Source: Candidatus Nucleicultrix amoebiphila FS5
GTDB lineage: Bacteria > Pseudomonadota > Alphaproteobacteria > Caedimonadales > Nucleicultricaceae
Length of the DNA stretch: 64,000 bases
Reading direction: 5' to 3'
Assembly (NCBI RefSeq): GCF_002117145.1
Contig: NZ_CP008743.1
Location: forward strand, 1,573,501 to 1,637,500
The position numbers and the translations under genes were made by a program. Positions 1-8,337 of this stretch are shown piece by piece. The notes beneath the pieces were generated by a model. It saw nothing but the letters and a program-made list of their open reading frames with translations, was not told the DNA's origin and searched no databases. Position 1 is the first letter of the stretch, and every line of letters begins with the position of its first letter.

Positions 1-576
1 CGTTGTTTCTGGATAAGCTCCGCCAACGCCTAAAATAACGAGATCTATAGCATTGCTTTTATTTTGAGTTATTGCTTTTTGAAGTTTGCTCTCATATTGC
101 TGCGCTGCTTCTTCGGGGGTACTCTCTTTAGGAACTTTTGGTAAATGACAATTTTGAGGTTGTGGAGCTCTTTTTTTATCTATTTCTCTTAAAGGACCAT
201 AAAAATAAGTATCCATGTAATATTGATAGCTTAAAGGATGATTTTCTTCGAGCCCTACATATTCATCTAAATTAAAAAATTGAGCCTTTGAAAAATCAAC
301 ATCTTGAGTTTTTTTAAATTTTTTAACCAAAGCTTTATAGAGTTTAACGGGCGTTGACCCTGTTGGTAATATAATAAGTGCGTTCGGTTTTTTCTTGATT
401 ACATTAATGACTTCATCGGCAACGGTTTCATAAAGTTCATTAAGACTATTTTCTTCAAATACATCGACATTAGAGAGTGTTTTTTGAGGTGTTTTCATAG
501 CTGCTTGTGAATTATTCATAGGTCCAATCAATAAAACTAAGGATATTAAAACCCTTCGGATGATAAAGCCTCTCAT
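1..576 (-). CDS. Exported NagB-like (glucosamine-6-phosphate deaminase / 6-phosphogluconolactonase family) protein, 3' end outside window
   Basis: The 192 visible codons run from the ATG at 576 to the window edge without a stop. Residues 1-26 look like a Sec signal peptide: MRGFIIRR, then a hydrophobic run, then NNSQAA. The mature part has NagB hallmarks: LPTGSTPVKLY (sugar-phosphate loop), FNLDEYVGL (containing the Asp equivalent to E. coli NagB Asp72) and HPLSYQYYM. Where NagB has G-x-D-G-H, this protein reads GVGGAYPE, so the catalytic Asp/His pair appears to be missing. Family enzymes are cytoplasmic, so export plus loss of this motif suggests a changed role. Family confidence is good; activity is doubtful. 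Confidence 0.75.
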   Translation of the reverse strand, partial: MRGFIIRRVLISLVLLIGPMNNSQAAMKTPQKTLSNVDVFEENSLNELYETVADEVINVIKKKPNALIILPTGSTPVKLYKALVKKFKKTQDVDFSKAQFFNLDEYVGLEENHPLSYQYYMDTYFYGPLREIDKKRAPQPQNCHLPKVPKESTPEEAAQQYESKLQKAITQNKSNAIDLVILGVGGAYPETT

Positions 577-709
577 GCTCTGTGATTCTTTCAACTATAA
601 ATATTCTTGATTTTATTCAAAGGTATGCGGTTTAGTATTGTAACGTCAAGAATCTTTTGGGATTAATGACAAGTCTTTTGAAATCTTGTTAAAGGAAGTT
701 TTTTGAATC

Positions 710-1465
710 ATGAAGGTTAAAAGTGTTACTGAGGCTCAATCAGTCTTAAATTCGGCGAATAAAAGCACCCTTGTTCTTTTTGATGTGGATGACACACTTA
801 TTACTCCACGTTCCACATCTTTTAGATTTCAAGGAAATGGAATTCTTAATCCCATAGATAAATTGAAGGTAAAGAAACATCTTATTCAAAACTTCGAAGA
901 ACTCTTAGGGGCATGGCGTTTGCAAAGACAAGTGATGTTAGTAGAAAATCATTGGCCGAAAGTCTTAGAACGATTAAAAACGCAAGGAGCACATGTTTTT
1001 GGCTTTACAAAAATGGATACGGGTAAGTTCGGCCCTATCTTGAGCATGGAAGATTGGCGTCTAAATGAATTACGCCAGTATGATCTCACTTTTACCAGGG
1101 AAGTTCTTGGAGAATCTTTTGTAAGGTTTTGGAATGAAGGATCGTTCTATGCTTGTTTTAAAGAAGGCGTAATATTTACTAGCATTTTGAATAAACGCCA
1201 AGCACTTCATTATTTTTTAGAACAAAGTCCTCTTCAGATTGATAAGATTATTTTTATGGATGACAGACTTGAATTCGTTCAAGAAGTTGAAAGTTTTGTT
1301 CAATCGCTATCTTTAGAGTTTCATGGGTTTTATTATCGAGGAATTGAATCTCTAGAAGGAAAAGCCAATCTAGAAATTATTGAGCTGCAAACTCAGAAAT
1401 TGTTGGAACATCATCAATGGTTAGAGGATGAAGAAGCTCATATGTTGTTAAACTCAGGAAAATAA
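710..1465 (+). CDS. DUF2608 / HAD-superfamily phosphatase-like protein
   Basis: This 251-residue protein has HAD motif I, LVLFDVDDTLITP (Asp25 and Asp27), near its N-terminus. A late motif IV-like block, IIFMDDRLEFV, lies around residues 179-189. The length and the widely separated motifs fit the DUF2608 family, recalled from Legionella and other intracellular bacteria. I see no signal peptide or membrane segment. The ATG is preceded by AAGGAAG. It is transcribed away from the exported NagB-like gene, with which it shares a 133-bp intergenic region. The substrate is unknown; HAD proteins of this type are usually phosphatases. Confidence 0.7.
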   Translation: MKVKSVTEAQSVLNSANKSTLVLFDVDDTLITPRSTSFRFQGNGILNPIDKLKVKKHLIQNFEELLGAWRLQRQVMLVENHWPKVLERLKTQGAHVFGFTKMDTGKFGPILSMEDWRLNELRQYDLTFTREVLGESFVRFWNEGSFYACFKEGVIFTSILNKRQALHYFLEQSPLQIDKIIFMDDRLEFVQEVESFVQSLSLEFHGFYYRGIESLEGKANLEIIELQTQKLLEHHQWLEDEEAHMLLNSGK

Positions 1466-1470
1466 AGACT

Positions 1471-3621
1471 TTATTGTAGCTGCACATCAAATTCTAATTC
1501 ACACAATTTCTTTAGATCTTGGCAGATGGTTTTTGATTCAGATGAGTTTTCGCCATAGAGCTTATTGGCGAGATCTAATCCCTCTTGAACCATTGCAACT
1601 GAATATTGCGTACGATCCTTTAAAGGAGCTTCTTGTTTCTTTTTTATTTCTTCGTTTTTACCCAGCAAAAATTGTGCTGTAAAAGCATTAACAGTGGGTA
1701 AGAGCTCGTCATCAAAAATAATGCCTGGAATGTGACCTTGCAATGTAACCACCAAACGTTCAGAAATTCCAATATTGCAAACTCGATGGTTGTCATCTTC
1801 AATGCATTGCCCAAGGTTCTTAACTAGGTTATTTAACAATAACTCTCTAACAGTTTTTGTATCGATATCTTTTTCAACGCTTTCATGTTTTTGAATTAAT
1901 TGCCACGTGCGCGCGAATAAACCTTTCATAGTTACGTGCAGACCATCCTTCAAAAAAGTATAACTCTCGTCTTCGACAATCGCTGGTTTGTCTAAGGGAT
2001 GAATATAGGGCCCTTTTAATGTGCGCAGCGCATTCTCTACTTCATTAGAAGCGAGCGCTGTTCGTGGAAATGTCTCATTAGCTGTTGGTAGAAGGCTTTC
2101 CAAGTAATCATTAGCTTCAGAGATAACCTCATCCGTGCTTTTATCAAGCACAGGGACAAGTTCGTATATTTTCTCAATAGCAAGAAATGTTCGGGATATT
2201 TTTTTCTTATTCATGACGTTTTCATTGTTGCCATAGTGTGAGTATTCATTCAGATCATAAACACGCATGAAGAAATTTTTTAAAGCATCGAGTCTTTCTT
2301 GTGATGCTATGCGAGTATTAAAGATATCTTGAATTTCTTCAATAACTGACCGTGAGTAAAATTGAAAATAACGATTGGTGGTGAGCAGGGTATAGATCTC
2401 AACTTGTTCATGTTCAGTTTTTGCTTCGTTGAGTCCGCGATGAATGAGATTGGTTATTTCATCCCAAAGAGTTGAAGGAATGCTGTTGAGAAAGTACAAG
2501 TATTGTAAAGGATTAAAATCTCCGCGATGCAGTTTATGAGTGTTTCGAGCTTTTTCGATCAGTTGACTTTGCACAGTCAAAGAATGACGGGACAACACAT
2601 CGATTCCTTGAATCCATTGTTGTTCTAGTCGTGATGCTTTTAATTGGCTTGTTTGGATGGAAGAAAGGACTGGAGAAGTCTCTATCATTTGATGGATTTC
2701 TTTAATGTTATTAAGTAAATTTAACCAGTAATCAAAAGTCATTTCTGTCATTTTCTTAGCAAGATGCGCAAAAATTCTATCATTGACCATATCTTGTGGT
2801 AAGGTTTGCATAGATTGCATCAATGTTTCACGATTATGAGTGCTTAGCCGTTTTAGAGTCTGCAAAATTGTGCTCTCTGAAATATGGTCACCGTAGGTTT
2901 TTTTTGCGGCCCGAATGTGAGTGAGTAAATTATCCCAATTAGTCGGTTCTATGCCTTGACAGGTTTGAATGAGGGTGTTTAATTTTTGAGGTGTTAAATC
3001 CTCAAAGTTTTTCTTGATAAATAAGAGTACTTGTTTTCTTTGTTTCTCATTAATGCTTTTGCATGCCTGCAATACTTCTCTTTTGAAGAATAATTCTGAG
3101 TTTTGAAGAATGGGGAGGACTAGCTTAGGTATGCTGAAGACTTGTTTGGGTCCTAAGCTGTAAAGATCTTCTAAAAGTTTATAGCGCTCATAACGACTCG
3201 CTTCTGGTGATATTAATGCATTGTAAGATTTGAATAGATCATCGAGTTCTTTCCGTGACCAAGATGCAAAATAGCCGATTAAGGCTTTCTGTTGATAGTG
3301 TATGAATGCAGCGCCAAACTTTTTTTTCCATCGAGAGGTGAAATTTTTTCGCTGTCTGTCTGATAAGGGGATAAGCGATTGTACAATTTTAACATAATGA
3401 TGATCCGTCATGTCAGGTGTGAGAATTTTTAGGGTATCTTCTAAAAAGATGTCATCGAGATTTTTTTTTCCTCCATTTTTCGAATTTAGGAAGGCTGATC
3501 TTATTTGTTGAGATTTTACTGTAAAGTCTTGTGAGGTGTAATCGATAATTGAAGCGTGGAGAGAAAGTGATATTAGAAAGAATGAGAGCATTAGAAAAAT
3601 AAAAATGAACCTAAGTTCCAT
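1471..3621 (-). CDS. Large secreted protein of unknown function (716 aa)
   Basis: I do not recognise a family. Residues 1-24 form a classic signal peptide (MELRFIFIFLMLSFFLISLS, then LHA before the likely cleavage). No later membrane segment is evident, so the product is probably periplasmic or exported. The mature part is hydrophilic and appears strongly alpha-helical, rich in Leu, Lys, Glu and Gln, with few Cys and no obvious catalytic motif. The start has GGAAGG about six bases upstream. It converges with the HAD-like gene across a 5-bp gap. It could be a host-directed effector or a periplasmic scaffold; both ideas are inference. Confidence 0.75.
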   Translation of the reverse strand: MELRFIFIFLMLSFFLISLSLHASIIDYTSQDFTVKSQQIRSAFLNSKNGGKKNLDDIFLEDTLKILTPDMTDHHYVKIVQSLIPLSDRQRKNFTSRWKKKFGAAFIHYQQKALIGYFASWSRKELDDLFKSYNALISPEASRYERYKLLEDLYSLGPKQVFSIPKLVLPILQNSELFFKREVLQACKSINEKQRKQVLLFIKKNFEDLTPQKLNTLIQTCQGIEPTNWDNLLTHIRAAKKTYGDHISESTILQTLKRLSTHNRETLMQSMQTLPQDMVNDRIFAHLAKKMTEMTFDYWLNLLNNIKEIHQMIETSPVLSSIQTSQLKASRLEQQWIQGIDVLSRHSLTVQSQLIEKARNTHKLHRGDFNPLQYLYFLNSIPSTLWDEITNLIHRGLNEAKTEHEQVEIYTLLTTNRYFQFYSRSVIEEIQDIFNTRIASQERLDALKNFFMRVYDLNEYSHYGNNENVMNKKKISRTFLAIEKIYELVPVLDKSTDEVISEANDYLESLLPTANETFPRTALASNEVENALRTLKGPYIHPLDKPAIVEDESYTFLKDGLHVTMKGLFARTWQLIQKHESVEKDIDTKTVRELLLNNLVKNLGQCIEDDNHRVCNIGISERLVVTLQGHIPGIIFDDELLPTVNAFTAQFLLGKNEEIKKKQEAPLKDRTQYSVAMVQEGLDLANKLYGENSSESKTICQDLKKLCELEFDVQLQ

Positions 3622-3979
3622 ACCTTACCTTCCTGTTTTCTAACATAAACATAAAGCTTAAATAAAAATGATTAATGAAAAGGAAACAACAAACTAGATG
3701 CTTATAGTTAATGTAATATTTCTTGATAAGTCGATTTTAGAAGTCTTGGGGGGGAATGAATGTATGAGTTATTAAGAAAAAAATATTTGTTACCTTAATG
3801 TAAGCTAGAAAGTTTTAGGGGTATTTTTTTGTAACAAAAATCAAACTATAAAAATTTATCTGTGGTTCATAGAGTAATATAAAGAAATCGGTAGATTTTT
3901 GTGAGGAGCTTCAACAAATCCTAGCATGAATAGTAAACCATAGTTATAATCCTTCTGTTTTTGAAGGAGGAAACATTAA
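3622..3979. other. 358-bp AT-rich intergenic region upstream of thrS
   Basis: No open frame of note is present. The stretch must hold the divergent promoters of the 716-residue secreted protein and of the thrS operon, but no clear -35/-10 pair stands out. A short inverted repeat, TTAC-N6-GTAA, occurs near 3791. The thrS ribosome site AAGGAGGA is at 3964-3971. Confidence 0.6.
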
Positions 3980-5899
3980 GTGATTAAAATAACCTTGCCC
4001 GATGGGGCAGTTCGTGAAGTGCCAAAGAATAGCACTGGTTTGGATGTAGCTAAAAGTATTGGTGTAGGTCTTGCTCGTGATGCTGTTGCGGTAAAAGCTA
4101 ATGGAGTCATGATGGATCTAACGCGCCCGTTAGAAAATGATACAGCTTTGGAAATTATCACACGAACGTCGGTTGATGGGTTAGAACTTCTTCGTCATGA
4201 TGCAGCTCACGTTTTAGCGGAAGCTGCTAAAGAAATTTATCCTGACATTCAAGTTACAATTGGTCCTGCCATTGAAAATGGCTTTTATTACGATTTTTTT
4301 CGTGAAAAACCGTTTACTCCTGAAGATCTTGAGAAATTAGAAGAGAAAATGCGGGAAATTGTTGATCGAGATGAACCAATTATTAGAGAAGAGTGGTCTC
4401 GTAAAGACGCTGTCCCCTATTTTAAGTCTATAGGAGAAAATTTTAAGGCTGAAATTATCGATAGTATTCCCGATGCAGACACTATAACGGTCTATAAACA
4501 AGGCAAGTTTGTTGATCTTTGTCGTGGTCCTCATCTGCCGACAACAGGGCGTTTAGGTAAAGCATTTAAGCTCATGAAGTTAGCTGGAGCCTACTGGCGA
4601 GGAGATCCCAAAAATCCTCAACTACAAAGAGTTTATGGCACAGCTTGGGCCAATGAAAAACAATTAAAAGACTATCTAACTCTTTTGGAAGAGGCTGAAA
4701 AGCGCGATCACCGGCGAATTGCTAAAGAAATGGATCTTTTCCATTTGCAGGAAGAGGCTCCAGGGTGTGTGTTTTGGCATCCCAATGGTTGGACCATTTA
4801 TCAACAAATTCGTCAGTACATTAAACGTCGTATTGAAGCGGATGGTTATATGGAAGTGAATACGCCCGTTTTGGTTGATAAGTCCTTGTGGGAAGCATCT
4901 GGTCATTGGACTGAATTTCGTGAAAATATGTTCGCGACAGAAGAAGTGGATGGTCGCACTTCCGTTTTAAAACCGATGAATTGTCCTTGTCATATTCAGA
5001 TTTTTCGTCAGGGACTCAAGAGTTATCGGGATCTTCCTATTCGTTTAGCTGAATTTGGTAATTGTCACCGCAATGAATCGTCGGGTTCTTTGCATGGATT
5101 GATGCGTGTACGCTCTATGGTGCAAGATGATGGTCATATTTTCTGCACTGAAGATCAAATTGTGACTGAAACACAAAAGTTCTGTGAATTGCTGAGTGCT
5201 GTCTATCGTGATTTAGGCTTTGAGTCTTTCCATGTGAAATTAGCAGATAGACCCGAAAAGCGTGCAGGAACAGATGAAGTTTGGGACCGCGCGGAAAAAG
5301 CGCTTATGCAAGCAACAAAAGCAGCAGGGGTTGAGTTTAACATCAATCCAGGTGAGGGTGCTTTTTATGGGCCAAAACTCGAGTTTTATTTAAAGGATGC
5401 GATTGGACGTGAATGGCAATGTGGAACGTGGCAAGTAGACTTTATTTTGCCGGAACGTTTAGATGCCAACTATATTGGAGAAGATAGTAAAAAACATCGA
5501 CCTGTTATGCTCCATCGTGCTGTTTTGGGATCTCTCGAACGATTTATTGGGATTTTGATAGAGCATTATGCAGGTAAATTGCCCCTTTGGCTTGCGCCCG
5601 TACAAGTTGCAGTTACGCCCATCACCAACGATTTAGACGATTATGCTCTTGAAGTAGCCGAAATTTTTAAGAAATCAGGCTTGCGAGTAAAGGTTGATTT
5701 GCGTCATGAAAAGATTAATTATAAAATACGTGAAATGAGTCTTGCAAAGCATCCTATTATTTGTGTAGTAGGAGCTCGTGAGGCCAGTGATAGAACTGTA
5801 GCGGTGCGTAGGCTTGGAAGCCAATCCCAGGAAGTTCTGTCTATTGATCAAGCATTGGCTAATTTTGTGCAAGAAGCACGAATGCCTCTTGATCGTTAA
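3980..5899 (+). CDS. thrS: Threonyl-tRNA synthetase
   Basis: The 639-residue length and domain order are standard for ThrRS: N-terminal TGS domain ([17 protein letters not shown]), the editing domain with [10 protein letters not shown] and the CRGPH metal motif, a class II core ([16 protein letters not shown]-like [12 protein letters not shown]) and a C-terminal anticodon-binding domain. It charges tRNA-Thr in the cytoplasm. The start is GTG at 3980, nine bases after a full AAGGAGG. It is the first gene of a translation operon continuing into infC 31 bp downstream. Confidence 0.98.
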   Translation: MIKITLPDGAVREVPKNSTGLDVAKSIGVGLARDAVAVKANGVMMDLTRPLENDTALEIITRTSVDGLELLRHDAAHVLAEAAKEIYPDIQVTIGPAIENGFYYDFFREKPFTPEDLEKLEEKMREIVDRDEPIIREEWSRKDAVPYFKSIGENFKAEIIDSIPDADTITVYKQGKFVDLCRGPHLPTTGRLGKAFKLMKLAGAYWRGDPKNPQLQRVYGTAWANEKQLKDYLTLLEEAEKRDHRRIAKEMDLFHLQEEAPGCVFWHPNGWTIYQQIRQYIKRRIEADGYMEVNTPVLVDKSLWEASGHWTEFRENMFATEEVDGRTSVLKPMNCPCHIQIFRQGLKSYRDLPIRLAEFGNCHRNESSGSLHGLMRVRSMVQDDGHIFCTEDQIVTETQKFCELLSAVYRDLGFESFHVKLADRPEKRAGTDEVWDRAEKALMQATKAAGVEFNINPGEGAFYGPKLEFYLKDAIGREWQCGTWQVDFILPERLDANYIGEDSKKHRPVMLHRAVLGSLERFIGILIEHYAGKLPLWLAPVQVAVTPITNDLDDYALEVAEIFKKSGLRVKVDLRHEKINYKIREMSLAKHPIICVVGAREASDRTVAVRRLGSQSQEVLSIDQALANFVQEARMPLDR

Positions 5900-5919
5900 A
5901 GTTTGGATTCATTAAGAAG

Positions 5920-5924
5920 AGGAG
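5920..5924 (+). promoter_or_regulatory. Ribosome-binding site that fixes the AUC start of infC
   Basis: AGGAG lies six bases upstream of the ATC codon at 5931, ideal spacing. The first in-frame ATG, at 6012, has no comparable site and would remove a conserved N-terminal segment of IF-3. Confidence 0.75.
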
Positions 5925-5930
5925 AGAGAC

Positions 5931-6467
5931 ATCACAAAATCGTTTCGTGAGAGGGGTCAACTAGACGATGGCCCACGAGTAAATCAAGGAATTCGAGCAC
6001 CTCGGATTCGATTGATTGATGAAAATGGTGAGATGATTGGCGTCGTAACAACTCAAGAAGGAATTCGCCGTGCGGAATTAGCTGGCTTAGATCTTGTTGA
6101 AGTTTCGCCTCAGGCTGATCCACCTGTTTGTAAAATTCTTGACCTTGGTAAGTACAAATACGAATTGCAGAAGAAAAAGGCTGCTGTTCGTAAGAACCAA
6201 AAAGTCATTGAAATTAAAGAAATTAAAGTTCGACCTACCATCGAAGAAAATGATTATCAGGTCAAGCTTCGTGCCATGAAGCGGTTTTTTGAAGATGGAG
6301 ATAAAGTTAAGGTCTCGATGCGTTTTCGTGGACGTGAACTGTCTCACCAAGAGCTCGGTATGGAAGTGTTGAAGCGTATGTGTACTGATCTAGATGATAT
6401 AGCTCGAGTAGAACACGAACCAAAATTTGAAGGGAAGCAGATTTTTATGCTTCTATCGCCAAAATAA
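5931..6467 (+). CDS. infC: Translation initiation factor IF-3, probably starting at AUC
   Basis: IF-3 binds the 30S subunit and discriminates against non-AUG starts and early 70S formation. The frame from ATG 6012 gives only 151 residues and lacks the family's start. Extending upstream in frame to the ATC at 5931 gives 178 residues and restores the signature GPRVNQGIRAPRIRLIDENG. Later motifs are KYKYELQKKKA and IKEIKVRPTIEENDYQVKL. A rare AUU/AUC-type start on infC is the known basis of IF-3 autocontrol in E. coli; here the same logic is inferred. It follows thrS directly and precedes rpmI. Confidence 0.93.
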   Translation: MTKSFRERGQLDDGPRVNQGIRAPRIRLIDENGEMIGVVTTQEGIRRAELAGLDLVEVSPQADPPVCKILDLGKYKYELQKKKAAVRKNQKVIEIKEIKVRPTIEENDYQVKLRAMKRFFEDGDKVKVSMRFRGRELSHQELGMEVLKRMCTDLDDIARVEHEPKFEGKQIFMLLSPK

Positions 6468-6483
6468 TAGTTTCAAGAGAGGG

Positions 6484-6519
6484 TTTGACGATTTCGATTT
6501 CATGATTGCAATCGTCAAA
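6484..6519 (+). promoter_or_regulatory. Stem-loop in the infC-rpmI leader
   Basis: A perfect 10-bp inverted repeat pairs TTTGACGATT (6484-6493) with AATCGTCAAA (6510-6519) around a 16-base loop. It begins 16 bases after the infC stop. No T-run follows, so it is not a standard terminator. A role in RNA processing or ribosomal-protein feedback is possible. Confidence 0.6.
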
Positions 6520-6526
6520 AAAGCTT

Positions 6527-6593
6527 GTTATAAGCCTCTTACTTCTGGTGGCCTGGCGCGTGTATACGCGGGCATGCCTACCCACCTTATAAC
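6527..6593 (+). promoter_or_regulatory. Structured rpmI-rplT leader, candidate ribosomal-protein autoregulatory RNA
   Basis: GTTATAAG (6527-6534) pairs perfectly with CTTATAAC (6586-6593). Nested inside are GTGG/CCAC (6548-6551 with 6582-6585) and a CGCGT-GTAT-ACGCG hairpin (6557-6570). The fold ends 22 bases before the rpmI ATG. L20 represses its own operon through leader RNA in E. coli and Bacillus. This leader has the right place, but its identity with those folds was not tested. Confidence 0.6.
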
Positions 6594-6615
6594 CTTTTAA
6601 AGAAAGAGAGTTAAA

Positions 6616-6813
6616 ATGCCCAAGTTGAAGACAAAAAGTAGCACTAAAGGCCGCTTTCGTGTAACGGCGAGCGGTAAGATTCTCCGGGGGTATGCTGGTA
6701 AACGGCATATGCTCATCAAAAGAACTCAAAAGATGAAGCGAAATGCTCGTGGTTTAGTCGTCATGTCTAAGCCCGATCAAAAGATTATTCGTCGTTTCAT
6801 GCCCTATGCTTAA
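6616..6813 (+). CDS. rpmI: 50S ribosomal protein L35
   Basis: This 65-residue basic protein has the L35 signature: [20 protein letters not shown] at the start, then KRHMLIKRT and a basic C-terminus ending RRFMPYA. It is a small component of the large ribosomal subunit. The ATG follows AAAGAAAGAGAG. It is 12 bp from rplT, the standard pairing. Confidence 0.97.
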   Translation: MPKLKTKSSTKGRFRVTASGKILRGYAGKRHMLIKRTQKMKRNARGLVVMSKPDQKIIRRFMPYA

Positions 6814-6825
6814 AGGAGAATTATA

Positions 6826-7185
6826 ATGGCTCGTGTAAAAAGAGGGGTTACGACCCACGCTCGACACAAAAAAATCTTAAAGTTAGCATCAGGCTATCGT
6901 GGTCGTGCCAATAATTGTTTTAGAATTGCAATCGAAAAAGTTGAAAAGGCTTTACGCTATGCGTATCGCGATCGTCGCGCGCGTAAGCGGGATTTCCGTA
7001 AGCTTTGGATCCAACGTATTAATGCGGCGACTCGTGAACATGGGATGACCTATTCGCAATTCATTAACGGTATTCAAAAAGCCGGTATTGAAGTTGATCG
7101 TAAAGTGTTGGCTGATATTGCTGTACGGGAACCTTCAGCCTTTAAAGCACTTGTAGATCAAGCTGGTGCGGCCCTTAAGGCATAA
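6826..7185 (+). CDS. rplT: 50S ribosomal protein L20
   Basis: The 119-residue length and motifs are typical of L20: [53 protein letters not shown] and the C-terminal [15 protein letters not shown]20 is needed early in 50S assembly and in other bacteria represses its own operon by binding leader RNA. The ribosome site AAAGGAGA is close upstream. A strong terminator 27 bp downstream separates it from pheS. Confidence 0.97.
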   Translation: MARVKRGVTTHARHKKILKLASGYRGRANNCFRIAIEKVEKALRYAYRDRRARKRDFRKLWIQRINAATREHGMTYSQFINGIQKAGIEVDRKVLADIAVREPSAFKALVDQAGAALKA

Positions 7186-7211
7186 ATTGTCTTAAGTTTA
7201 GACCAATGTTG

Positions 7212-7237
7212 AAAAGCCGCTAAAACGCGGCTTTTTT
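7212..7237 (+). terminator. Rho-independent terminator or attenuator between rplT and pheS
   Basis: AAAAGCCGC, the loop taaaac, then GCGGC followed by a T-run make a textbook intrinsic terminator. It sits about 30 bp before the pheS ATG, so it can either end the ribosomal-protein transcript or attenuate read-through into pheST. Confidence 0.85.
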
Positions 7238-7266
7238 CTTTCTTCTTGATAGGGTACAAAGAAGGT

Positions 7267-8337
7267 ATGGAAGATTTAGTCACGCTTAAAGCATCAATCC
7301 TGCAGAAAATCTCTGAGGCTAACAATTTAAAAGCTTTAGAAGATTTGCGTGTGCAAACTTTAGGAAAACAAGGCTCGATCACTGTCTTGATGAAGAATTT
7401 AGGCAGTCTTGAAGGAGAGGCTCGTAAAGAGCAGGGGCAAAAACTCAATGACGTTCGAGCTTCAGTGGGAGAGGCTCTAGATAAACAATTAGCTTATCTT
7501 GAAGCAGAAGCTCTTTCTCATCAACTCATCAGTGAAAAAATAGATATTACTTTACCCGGACGTTCATTACCTCAAGGGACAATTCATGCCCTTTCGGAAG
7601 CGATGTTTGAAGCGATTTCAATTTTCAAGGATATGGGGTTTTGGATCGCCGAAGGCCCAGAGATTGAAGATGATGAGCATAACTTTACTGCCCTGAATAT
7701 TCCTGAAACCCATCCGGCCCGCCAAGAGCAAGATACCTTCTATCTACCAAAGGATGAAAAGGGTACGATCCAATTGTTGCGAACCCATACATCGCCTGTG
7801 CAAATAAGAACAATGCGCGAGAAAAAGCCTCCTTTACGAATTATTGCGCCTGGACGTGTGTATCGTAGTGATTTTGATCAAACTCATACGCCTACATTTC
7901 ATCAAATTGAAGGTTTTTATGTGGATGAAGGGGTACATATGGGACATTTAAAAGGGTGTCTTACTGAATTCTGCAGAAGATTCTTTGGTAAGCCAAAATT
8001 ACCTGTGCGCTTTCGTCCTTCTTTTTTTCCATTTACCGAACCTTCGGCGGAAGTAGATATAGGCTGTCGTCGGGGAAAAGATGGCCTTGAAATCGGTGAA
8101 GGGAGCGATTGGTTAGAAATTCTTGGGTGCGGTATGGTGCATCCTAAGGTGTTAAAGAATTGCGGCATCGATCCACAAAAATATCAAGGATTTGCTTTTG
8201 GTATGGGAATTGAGCGTATCGCCATGTTGAAGTTTGGTATTCCAGATTTAAGATCATTTTATGAACCTGATCTGCGTTGGCTAAGCTATTATGGTTTTGA
8301 TGCAGCTAAAGCTTTACGAGAAGGGCGAGGTCTATGA
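7267..8337 (+). CDS. pheS: Phenylalanyl-tRNA synthetase alpha subunit
   Basis: PheS is the catalytic alpha chain of the alpha2-beta2 PheRS. It has an N-terminal coiled coil (residues 1-85) and a class II core with GPEIEDDEHNF, LLRTHTSPVQIRTM (motif 2 region), HTPTFHQIEGFYVD and FGMGIERIAMLKFGI (motif 3). I chose ATG 7267 (356 aa) because homologues begin MEDL and the upstream in-frame TTG at 7246 has no ribosome site. The AAGG before 7267 is close, so the start is slightly uncertain. The stop overlaps the pheT start as ATGA. Confidence 0.96.
   Translation: MEDLVTLKASILQKISEANNLKALEDLRVQTLGKQGSITVLMKNLGSLEGEARKEQGQKLNDVRASVGEALDKQLAYLEAEALSHQLISEKIDITLPGRSLPQGTIHALSEAMFEAISIFKDMGFWIAEGPEIEDDEHNFTALNIPETHPARQEQDTFYLPKDEKGTIQLLRTHTSPVQIRTMREKKPPLRIIAPGRVYRSDFDQTHTPTFHQIEGFYVDEGVHMGHLKGCLTEFCRRFFGKPKLPVRFRPSFFPFTEPSAEVDIGCRRGKDGLEIGEGSDWLEILGCGMVHPKVLKNCGIDPQKYQGFAFGMGIERIAMLKFGIPDLRSFYEPDLRWLSYYGFDAAKALREGRGL

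Noticed and set aside
4676..4906. Longer antisense frames inside thrS, pheT, lepA, flhA and others
   Set aside because: They lie opposite clearly conserved genes, lack ribosome sites and have no recognisable domains.
7198..7223. Short frame ATGTTGAAAAGCCGCTAA before pheS as a possible leader peptide
   Set aside because: It encodes no phenylalanine and lacks a ribosome site, so a PheM-type attenuator was not called.
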